DNA of 64,000 nt, taken from positions 62,001-126,000 of the forward strand of contig NZ_ABFU01000051.3 of assembly GCF_000171615.1 (NCBI RefSeq), given 5' to 3'. How positions within the stretch are numbered: position 1 is the first letter of the stretch; every line of letters starts with the position of its first letter. The DNA is from Bacillus coahuilensis m4-4. GTDB taxonomy: Bacteria > Bacillota > Bacilli > Bacillales > Bacillaceae_K. Below are positions 57,747-64,000 of this stretch, piece by piece. The notes under the pieces were generated by a model, which saw nothing but the letters and a program-made list of their open reading frames with translations, did not search any database and was not told the DNA's origin. The translations under genes and the position numbers were made by a program.

Positions 57747-60377
57747 ATGTCAAAGAAGAAGTTAGTGTTAATTGATGGGAACAGTATAGCGTATCGCGCT
57801 TTTTTTGCTCTTCCTTTACTTAATAATGATAAAGGGATACATACAAATGCCATTTATGGCTTCACAACTATGCTCATGAAGATTATGGAGGAAGAAAAGC
57901 CTACGCACGTTCTCGTTGCATTTGATGCTGGGAAAACAACCTTCCGTCATGAAACCTTTACTGAATATAAGGGAGGACGTCAAAAGACTCCACCAGAACT
58001 GTCAGAGCAATTCCCTTTCATTCGTGAATTATTGAAAGCATATGGAATTTCTCACTATGAACTGCCCAATTATGAAGCAGATGATATTATTGGGACGCTT
58101 TCAAAGAAAGCAGAACAAGATGGTTTTAGTGTAAAAGTGATCTCAGGAGATAAGGATTTAACCCAATTAGCCTCAGAACATACAACCGTGATGATTACGA
58201 AAAAAGGGATTACTGATATGGAGGAATATACACCAGAGCATATTCGTGAGAAGTGGGAAATTGATGTTTCACAAATCATTGATATGAAGGGTCTAATGGG
58301 GGATAGTTCAGATAATATACCTGGTGTTCCTGGTGTAGGGGAGAAGACAGCTATTAAACTGCTGAAGCAATTCTCTTCCATTGAGCAGTTACTTGAATCC
58401 ATCGATGAAGTAAGTGGTAAAAAGCTCAAAGAAAAACTAGAAGAAAACAAAGAACAAGCGGTCATGAGTAAAAAGCTTGCGACCATTATGACAGATGCAC
58501 CTGTTGAAATCACACTAGAAGAAGTCTTCTATGAAGGAATAGTAGATGAAGAGCTACAAATGCTCTTTAAAGAGCTTGGATTCCAATCCTTACTTGAAAA
58601 ATTTGATTTTGAAGGTGGGGCTTTAGAAGAATTAGAAGAACTTTCTTTTAATGTTGCCCATGAGATTACGCAGGAAATGTTGGCTCACCCAAGTGCTCTA
58701 TATGTAGAAATGTTAGAAGAAAACTACATGAACGGTAAAATTATAGGGTATGGCTTATCAAATCAATCGGGCCATTATTTTATTCCGACTGATATAGCGA
58801 GTGAATCTGAAGGATGGCAAGAGTGGCTTCGGGATGAATCGAAAGAGAAGGTTGTGTATGATGCGAAAAAATCCATCGTAGCCTTAAAAAGACAAGGATT
58901 AGAATTAAATGGAGTGTCCTTCGACTCGTTACTTGCCGCTTACATTATTAATCCTGCTCAAAATCATGAAGACTTTGCTTCAGTAGGGAAAGAATATGGG
59001 TTATCCAGTGTACAATCGGATGAACAGGTGTACGGGAAAGGTGCAAAGCAAGCTGTTCCGAACCTTGATGCTCTTTCTGAACATGTGGCAAGAAAAGCCT
59101 CGATGCTTTGGGATCTAACTGAGAAGCTAAAAACGGCATTAAAAGAAAATCATCAAGATGCCCTATTTTTTGATCTTGAGCTTCCTCTTGCCTTTATCTT
59201 AGGAGAAATGGAATACCAAGGTGTGAAGGTGGACCGCACCCGATTAACTTCTATGGGGAAAGAACTAGGTGGAAAATTAAAAGAGCTCGAAGAGAAAATC
59301 TATGATTTAGCGGGTGAAACGTTTAATATCAATTCTCCTAAACAACTTGGAGTCATTTTATTCGAGAAACTAGAGCTACCTGTGATAAAGAAAACGAAGA
59401 CGGGATATTCTACTTCTGCAGATGTATTAGAAAAGCTGCAATCGAAGCATGAAATCGTAGAGTATATTTTACATTACAGACAGCTAGGGAAATTAAACTC
59501 TACTTATATAGAAGGACTCCTAAAAGTAATTCATGAAGACAGTGATAAGGTTCATACTCGGTTTAACCAGGCGTTAACCCAAACGGGAAGATTAAGCTCA
59601 ACGGACCCCAATCTACAAAACATACCGATTCGCTTAGAAGAAGGACGTAAAATCCGACAAGCGTTCGTACCTTCTAAGGAAGGATGGGTCATATTTGCAG
59701 CTGATTATTCTCAAATCGAACTTCGAGTTCTTGCTCATATCTCCGGCGATGAGAAATTAATGGAAGCATTCCAACAAGATGAGGATGTCCATACAAAAAC
59801 AGCTATGGAAGTCTTTTCTGTGAGTAAAGACGATGTGACGAGTGAAATGAGAAGACATGCAAAAGCCGTTAACTTTGGAATTGTGTATGGCATTAGTGAT
59901 TTTGGTTTATCACAAAGCTTGAATATTACACGTAAAGAAGCGGGAGAATTTATTGAACGTTATTTAGACACCTATCCGGCTGTAAAGGAATATATGGAAG
60001 ACATCGTTGTGGAAGCGAGAGATAAAGGGTATGTATCTACCTTATTGAATCGTAGAAGATATATTCCTGAACTAACGAGTCGTAATTTTAATTTACGAAG
60101 CTTTGGTGAGAGAACGGCTATGAATACACCAATTCAAGGTAGTGCAGCAGATATTATTAAACAGGCTATGATCGATATGGCCAAACGACTGGAAGAAGAA
60201 AATATAGAAGCCAAGCTTTTATTACAGGTACATGATGAACTTATTTTTGAAGCTCCACAAAGTGAAATAGAGAAATTAAAGACCATGGTTCCAGATGTGA
60301 TGGAAAATGCTGTAGAACTAAACGTGCCATTAAAGGTTGATTTTGCTTTTGGACCAACCTGGTACGATGCGAAGTAA
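57747..60377 (+). CDS. polA: DNA polymerase I
   Basis: Repair and gap-filling polymerase. The 876-residue protein has an N-terminal 5'-nuclease domain (KKLVLIDGNSIAYRAFFALP; GDSSDNIPGVPGVGEKTAIK), a 3'-5' exonuclease-like domain (about 300-470) and the polymerase: motif A AADYSQIELRVLAHI (near residue 653), O-helix RRHAKAVNFGIVYG and motif C VHDELIFE (near 829). The exonuclease-like domain has lost its acidic motif (SALYVEMLEENYMNG in place of DTET), so proofreading is not expected, as in other Bacillus PolA. Start at 57747 after TTGGAGGTTACGAAA. mutM follows by 14 bp. Confidence 0.97.
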   Translation: MSKKKLVLIDGNSIAYRAFFALPLLNNDKGIHTNAIYGFTTMLMKIMEEEKPTHVLVAFDAGKTTFRHETFTEYKGGRQKTPPELSEQFPFIRELLKAYGISHYELPNYEADDIIGTLSKKAEQDGFSVKVISGDKDLTQLASEHTTVMITKKGITDMEEYTPEHIREKWEIDVSQIIDMKGLMGDSSDNIPGVPGVGEKTAIKLLKQFSSIEQLLESIDEVSGKKLKEKLEENKEQAVMSKKLATIMTDAPVEITLEEVFYEGIVDEELQMLFKELGFQSLLEKFDFEGGALEELEELSFNVAHEITQEMLAHPSALYVEMLEENYMNGKIIGYGLSNQSGHYFIPTDIASESEGWQEWLRDESKEKVVYDAKKSIVALKRQGLELNGVSFDSLLAAYIINPAQNHEDFASVGKEYGLSSVQSDEQVYGKGAKQAVPNLDALSEHVARKASMLWDLTEKLKTALKENHQDALFFDLELPLAFILGEMEYQGVKVDRTRLTSMGKELGGKLKELEEKIYDLAGETFNINSPKQLGVILFEKLELPVIKKTKTGYSTSADVLEKLQSKHEIVEYILHYRQLGKLNSTYIEGLLKVIHEDSDKVHTRFNQALTQTGRLSSTDPNLQNIPIRLEEGRKIRQAFVPSKEGWVIFAADYSQIELRVLAHISGDEKLMEAFQQDEDVHTKTAMEVFSVSKDDVTSEMRRHAKAVNFGIVYGISDFGLSQSLNITRKEAGEFIERYLDTYPAVKEYMEDIVVEARDKGYVSTLLNRRRYIPELTSRNFNLRSFGERTAMNTPIQGSAADIIKQAMIDMAKRLEEENIEAKLLLQVHDELIFEAPQSEIEKLKTMVPDVMENAVELNVPLKVDFAFGPTWYDAK

Positions 60378-60391
60378 AGGAGGGAAGTCGT

Positions 60392-61216
60392 ATGCCTGAA
60401 CTTCCTGAAGTCGAAACGGTTCGCAGAACATTAAAGGAACTAATTGTAGGAAAGAAAATTATTGGTGTAACAGTCGGCTGGCCTAAGATGATAAAGAAAC
60501 CTGAGCAAGTAGAACAATTTACAGACGCCTTAGTGGATGAAACCATTATGGATGTTCATAGAAGAGGAAAGTTTTTAATCATTGAGACCAGTCATTACTC
60601 TTTAGTATCTCATTTACGAATGGAAGGTAAGTACGGTGTGTTTGAGGAAAAAGAAGAGCTACTTCCTCATACGCATGTTATTTTTCATTTCGATGACGAT
60701 ACCTCACTTAGGTACCGAGATGTAAGGAAGTTTGGAACGATGCACCTGTATACAAAAGGTCAGGAATATCTTGATAAGCCTTTGTCAGAATTAGGTCCTG
60801 AACCGTTTTCTAAGGAATTTCATTTTAATTATTTGTTTGAAAAGCTTCAAAAAACAGAAAGAGCCATTAAAGCTGTTCTTTTAGATCAAACGATTGTGGT
60901 TGGTTTAGGTAACATATATGTAGATGAAGTTCTTTTTAAAGCAGGTATAGATCCTGAACGTAAGTCCAAAACCATTACATTGCAAGAAACAGAACAGTTA
61001 ACTAGAGAAATTGTTTCTACCCTGACCATTGCAGTGGAAGCTGGTGGGAGTACTATTCGGTCATACATTAATAGTCAAGGGAAAGTCGGTACATATCAAA
61101 ATCAGTTATTTGTTTACGGACGAAAGGACGAAGCATGTAGAGTGTGTGGAAGTCCAATCTATAAGAAAGTAACAGCTGGAAGAGGTACTCACTACTGTGC
61201 CAATTGCCAATCATAA
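60392..61216 (+). CDS. mutM: Formamidopyrimidine-DNA glycosylase
   Basis: Removes 8-oxoguanine and formamidopyrimidines and nicks the abasic site. The N-terminal catalytic PELPEVETVRRTLKE (Pro2, Glu3), Lys in RRGKFLI, the H2TH region GLGNIYVDEVLFKAGIDPER and the C-terminal zinc finger CRVCGSPIYKKVTAGRGTHY with CANC are all present in 274 residues. The ATG follows AAAGGAGGGAAGTCGT. It is in operon with polA, ytaF and coaE. Confidence 0.97.
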   Translation: MPELPEVETVRRTLKELIVGKKIIGVTVGWPKMIKKPEQVEQFTDALVDETIMDVHRRGKFLIIETSHYSLVSHLRMEGKYGVFEEKEELLPHTHVIFHFDDDTSLRYRDVRKFGTMHLYTKGQEYLDKPLSELGPEPFSKEFHFNYLFEKLQKTERAIKAVLLDQTIVVGLGNIYVDEVLFKAGIDPERKSKTITLQETEQLTREIVSTLTIAVEAGGSTIRSYINSQGKVGTYQNQLFVYGRKDEACRVCGSPIYKKVTAGRGTHYCANCQS

Positions 61217-61288
61217 ATTCTTTTAACAGTAGATAAGCCCCGCCCATATACTATCCTATCGAAATGGTATATGGGGAGGCACTTACGA

Positions 61289-61915
61289 ATGAACAGCTTC
61301 ATAACATTACTTTTACTTGCGTTCGCTGTGAGCCTTGATAGTTTTAGTACAGGCCTAACATATGGGTTGCGTAAAATGGGGATGCCGTTAAAATCAGTTT
61401 TTATTATTTCATTATGCTCAGGTGTATCTCTCTTATTGGCAATGGGACTAGGTAATATACTTTCCGCTTTTATTCCTGAGTACTGGACAGGAAGAATAGG
61501 AGGTACGATCCTCATACTCCTCGGGGTATGGGTTCTCTACCAATTCTTTGTACCTGCTAAAGACGCTCCACTAAGTGATACACTTTTTAAAATTGAAATT
61601 AAGTCTTTAGGAGTCGTGATTCAAATTTTGCGGACACCATTACAAGCTGACTTTGACAGAAGTGGAACCATCACAGGGATTGAAGCATTTTTTCTTGGGT
61701 TAGCTCTCTCATTAGATGCTTTTGGTGCTGGGATTGGTGCAGCATTACTAGGGTATTCACCCCTCATCCTGTCTCTTTCTGTTGTGATGATGAGTTTTAC
61801 TTTTCTTTCATCTGGGTTGAAACTAGGGACATTGGTTTCTCACATTCGTTGGGTTCAAAACATGTCGTTTATTCCAGGATTATTGTTAATTGTAATTGGA
61901 TTATTAAGGTTTTAA
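61289..61915 (+). CDS. ytaF: Sporulation membrane protein YtaF
   Basis: A 208-residue membrane protein related to MntP-type manganese exporters, with about six transmembrane segments and the repeated motifs SLDSFSTGLTYGLRKM and SLDAFGAGIGAALLGY, whose Asp residues line the transport path in MntP. YtaF is induced in the mother cell in B. subtilis; ion specificity is unproved. ATG 61289 follows GGGGAGGCACTTACGA. coaE begins 19 bp downstream. Confidence 0.9.
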   Translation: MNSFITLLLLAFAVSLDSFSTGLTYGLRKMGMPLKSVFIISLCSGVSLLLAMGLGNILSAFIPEYWTGRIGGTILILLGVWVLYQFFVPAKDAPLSDTLFKIEIKSLGVVIQILRTPLQADFDRSGTITGIEAFFLGLALSLDAFGAGIGAALLGYSPLILSLSVVMMSFTFLSSGLKLGTLVSHIRWVQNMSFIPGLLLIVIGLLRF

Positions 61916-61933
61916 AAGAAAGGAATAGTCAGA

Positions 61934-62538
61934 ATGGCCAAGATCATAGGGCTTACAGGTGGGATAGCAAGTGGAAAAAGTACGGTTTCCACTATGCTCC
62001 TACAAAAAGGATTTAAAGTAATCGATGCAGATATTGCAGCAAGAAAAGTAGTGGAGCCAGGTGAAGAAGCTTATCTACAAATTATAGAAGAATTTGGTCA
62101 ACAGATTGTATGGCCTTCAGGTGAATTAAACCGCGAACGCCTAGGAGAGGTTATTTTTAATAATGAGGAAAAGAGGCTAATGCTTAATTCCATTGTTCAT
62201 CCTGCTGTTAGGAAAGAGATGATCAAAGAAAAAGAAGAAGCCCTTGAGATTGGAAGGAAAACCATTTTTATGGATATCCCCCTTCTTTTTGAAAGCAAGT
62301 TAACTTGGATGGTTGATAAGGTTATTCTTGTTTATGTTGAACGAGATGAACAAAATAAAAAAGATTAATGAGACGTAATGAGTATAGTGAAGAAATGGCT
62401 CTCTCAAGAATACAATCTCAGATGCCCCTGGAAGAGAAGGTAGCCCTCTCGGATATCATAATAAACAATAATAAAACATTTAAAGAGACCGAAGATCAGG
62501 TAGATTCTATTATTGAGAAGTGGGAGTTAAAGCCTTGA
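61934..62538 (+). CDS. coaE: Dephospho-CoA kinase (frameshifted in this sequence)
   Basis: Last step of coenzyme A synthesis, phosphorylating the 3'-OH of dephospho-CoA. IIGLTGGIASGKSTVSTM is the P-loop (residues 4-20), VIDADIAARKVVEPG and DIPLLFESKLTWMVDKVILV follow. One A is missing in CAAAATAAAAAAGATT (about 62352-62363). With it, DEQNKKRLMRRNEYSEEMAL continues to the stop at 62536-62538 and gives 201 residues. The C-terminal ALSRIQSQMPLEEKVALSD is typical. The gene is essential, so error is likely. The start follows AAAGGAATAGTCAGA. Confidence 0.94.
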
Positions 62539-62561
62539 CCAATGGGTTAAGGTTTTTTTCT
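62532..62561 (+). terminator. Intrinsic terminator after coaE
   Basis: CCTTGACC and GGTTAAGG pair with one wobble, then seven Ts. It includes the coaE stop codon. Confidence 0.83.
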
Positions 62562-63108
62562 ATGCACCTCAAATGATTTGAATATATAACAAATCCTCAT
62601 TCTAACCAACTTTTATAAATTCCCAATATTCAATTTTAATCCGTTTAACTATAAACTGTGTCAAACAACACTGCCCGATTTCTGCAGTGGTTTCGCTTGC
62701 CACAAGCAGTGGCAACAACCCATAGAATTGCAGTATATACTAATCTTTAGATTTTGGAGTGATAGTAGATGAAGCTTTAAATCTTATACAGATGGAAGCA
62801 TTTCATATCTATAGGGATAGAGCTTTTGATTGGCTTAATAAGTGCAGAATGGTTATACACTTCGCTAGATTATCGTTCATTATTCATAGCCATATCCTTT
62901 GGATTCATATTAGGGGAATGGTTACGGTAAACATGTATAAAAATTAGAAGTAATCCAATGATAGTTTGGTATATCTGTTTATAATTCTTGGTTAAATCGT
63001 GAAGGGACCTTCTTCATCTATAACAAGTTTCGCTAAAATTTGTTCGAATAATTCGCAGTAAAAATCAATACAATATAGTGGAAAAAATAATTCTCTAATT
63101 CCAATGAA
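62562..63108. other. Gap between coaE and gapB
   Basis: About 550 bp of AT-rich DNA. It holds a TTGCCAC/GTGGCAA hairpin at 62697-62715, an interrupted small membrane gene at 62769-62930, and otherwise nothing I can identify. Confidence 0.5.
62769..62930 (+). pseudogene. Small membrane protein with an in-frame stop at codon 4
   Basis: TTGGAGTGATAGTAG is a good ribosome site before ATG 62769. The frame reads MKL, then a TAA, then ILYRWKHFISIGIELLIGLI, SAEWLYTSLDYRSLFIAISF and GFILGEWLR before a stop at 62928-62930. Two hydrophobic helices are clear, so the 53-codon frame looks like a real small membrane protein spoiled by one base change (TAA for AAA or similar) or by a pair of errors in CTTTAAATC. 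I recognise no family. Confidence 0.42.
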
Positions 63109-63119
63109 TGTGTTATACT
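63109..63119 (+). promoter_or_regulatory. CcpN operator over the gapB -10 element
   Basis: TGTGTTATACT matches all eleven positions of the CcpN consensus TRTGHYATAYW known from B. subtilis gapB and pckA. It covers the likely -10 (TATACT, 63114-63119). Confidence 0.75.
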
Positions 63120-63172
63120 ATTTTTGGATATGTGGTTTAAAAGTATATAACATTTAGGGGGGAGCAGCTATT

Positions 63173-64000
63173 ATGAAGACTAAAGTTGCGATTAACGGTT
63201 TTGGGAGAATTGGGAGAATGGTATTTAGAAAGGCAATTAAAGAAGAACATTTGGAGATTGTGGCGATTAATGCTAGTTATCCAGCAGATACATTAGCACA
63301 TCTTTTAAAATATGACACGACGCATGGAACCTTTGAAGGGACAGTGGATGTTAAGGAAGATGCTTTACTTGTAGATGGAAAAGAAATCATCCTATTGAAT
63401 GACAGAAATCCTGAAAATTTGCCGTGGAAAGAACTTGGAATTCATATTGTCATAGAAGCAACGGGTAAATTTAATTCACGTGAAAAAGCGGCTCTGCATT
63501 TAAATGCTGGAGCAGAAAAAGTAGTTCTTACAGCACCAGGTAAGAATGAAGATGTGACGATTGTGATGGGCGTAAATGAAAGCGATTTAAATGTTGATCA
63601 CCACGACATTATATCAAATGCTTCCTGTACTACGAACTGTTTAGCTCCTGTTGTGAAAGTATTAGATGAACAATTTGGAATTCTAAATGGATTGATGACG
63701 ACTGTGCATGCCTTTACAAACGACCAAAATAATATTGATAATCCGCATAAAGATTTAAGAAGAGCAAGAGCATGTGGCCAGTCCATTATACCAACTTCTA
63801 CAGGTGCAGCGAAAGCGCTATCATTGGTCCTTCCTCATTTAAAAGGAAAAATTCATGGGATGGCCCTGCGTGTACCGACTCCTAATGTGTCGCTTGTTGA
63901 TTTAGTTGTAGATGTAAAGCAATTTGTCACACCTGAAATGGTGAATAATGCCTTCCAAACAGCTGCCAAAGGAGAACTAAAAGGCATCGTTGGTATTACA
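63173..64000 (+). CDS. gapB: Gluconeogenic glyceraldehyde-3-phosphate dehydrogenase GapB (3' end outside window)
   Basis: Converts 1,3-bisphosphoglycerate to glyceraldehyde-3-phosphate, preferring NADP(H), in gluconeogenesis. The first 276 codons are present and open to the edge. KVAINGFGRIGRMVFRKAIK is the nucleotide-binding start, without the Asp that favours NAD (INASYPADTLAHLLKYDT). Cys152 in ISNASCTTNCLAP is catalytic; HAFTNDQNNIDNPHKDLRRA and GMALRVPTPNVSLVDLVVDV follow. ATG 63173 has GGGGGGAGCAGCTATT. The position after coaE and the CcpN site both identify GapB, not GapA. Confidence 0.96.
   Translation, partial: MKTKVAINGFGRIGRMVFRKAIKEEHLEIVAINASYPADTLAHLLKYDTTHGTFEGTVDVKEDALLVDGKEIILLNDRNPENLPWKELGIHIVIEATGKFNSREKAALHLNAGAEKVVLTAPGKNEDVTIVMGVNESDLNVDHHDIISNASCTTNCLAPVVKVLDEQFGILNGLMTTVHAFTNDQNNIDNPHKDLRRARACGQSIIPTSTGAAKALSLVLPHLKGKIHGMALRVPTPNVSLVDLVVDVKQFVTPEMVNNAFQTAAKGELKGIVGIT

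Overview
The window is chromosomal DNA of an endospore-forming member of the Bacillaceae. The gene order follows the Bacillus subtilis rpsD-ezrA-thiI-sppA-ackA-ald-dnaE-accDA-pfkA-pyk-citZ-icd-mdh-phoPR-polA-mutM-coaE-gapB region. The sequence is AT-rich, ribosome sites are strong GGAGG types, GTG and TTG starts are common, and there are several spore genes (sspA, refZ, ytfJ/gerW, ytrH, ytrI, ytaF). I see no prophage, insertion sequence, rRNA, tRNA or CRISPR array.

Layout. 0-5 kb: the tail of a DUF4179-like membrane protein, rpsD with a structured leader, a GAF-GGDEF protein and free-Met-R-sulfoxide reductase. 5-11.5 kb: refZ, hisJ, ezrA, cysteine desulfurase-thiI, sspA. 11.6-23 kb: acyl-CoA synthetase, amidohydrolase, rarD, NAD kinase, sppA, an RDD protein, ytfI-ytfJ, ytxK, ackA. 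23-31 kb: an accessory stretch with an EcsC-like protein, a yoaS-yozG-yoaT-like operon, uspA, a small unknown protein, an NCS1 permease, ald and an M24 peptidase. 31-39 kb: ytkL, ytoI, ytpI, nrnA, ytrI-ytrH, dnaE. 39-46 kb: malic enzyme-GntR-accD-accA, then pfkA-pyk, linking pyruvate and NADPH supply to malonyl-CoA synthesis. 46-52 kb: fxsA, ytvI, citZ-icd-mdh and a MaoC-like protein. 52-64 kb: phoPR, hflKC, polA-mutM-ytaF-coaE and the first 276 codons of gapB.

Two themes stand out. First, about sixteen genes, several of them essential or central (accD, coaE, citZ, pyk, ezrA, phoR), are broken by single-base indels, nearly all inside short A, T or G runs. Each is restored to normal family length by changing one base per site, so I read them as intact genes with sequencing or assembly errors, and annotate each as one gene over its full span. 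Second, the non-coding DNA holds real structure: a helically phased array of 21 GMACGCAA boxes at 29.1-29.6 kb; a 52-bp tandem array of GC-rich hairpins at 16.0-16.2 kb (both between convergent genes); a four-hexamer Pho box and promoter just after phoR that would make a terminator-ended RNA of about 60 nt; a FadR-type operator at the malic enzyme-GntR-accDA promoter; and a full match to the CcpN operator at gapB. Small genes missed by length cut-offs are also described (42 aa at 55.4 kb, 49 aa at 26.2 kb, an interrupted 53-codon gene at 62.8 kb).
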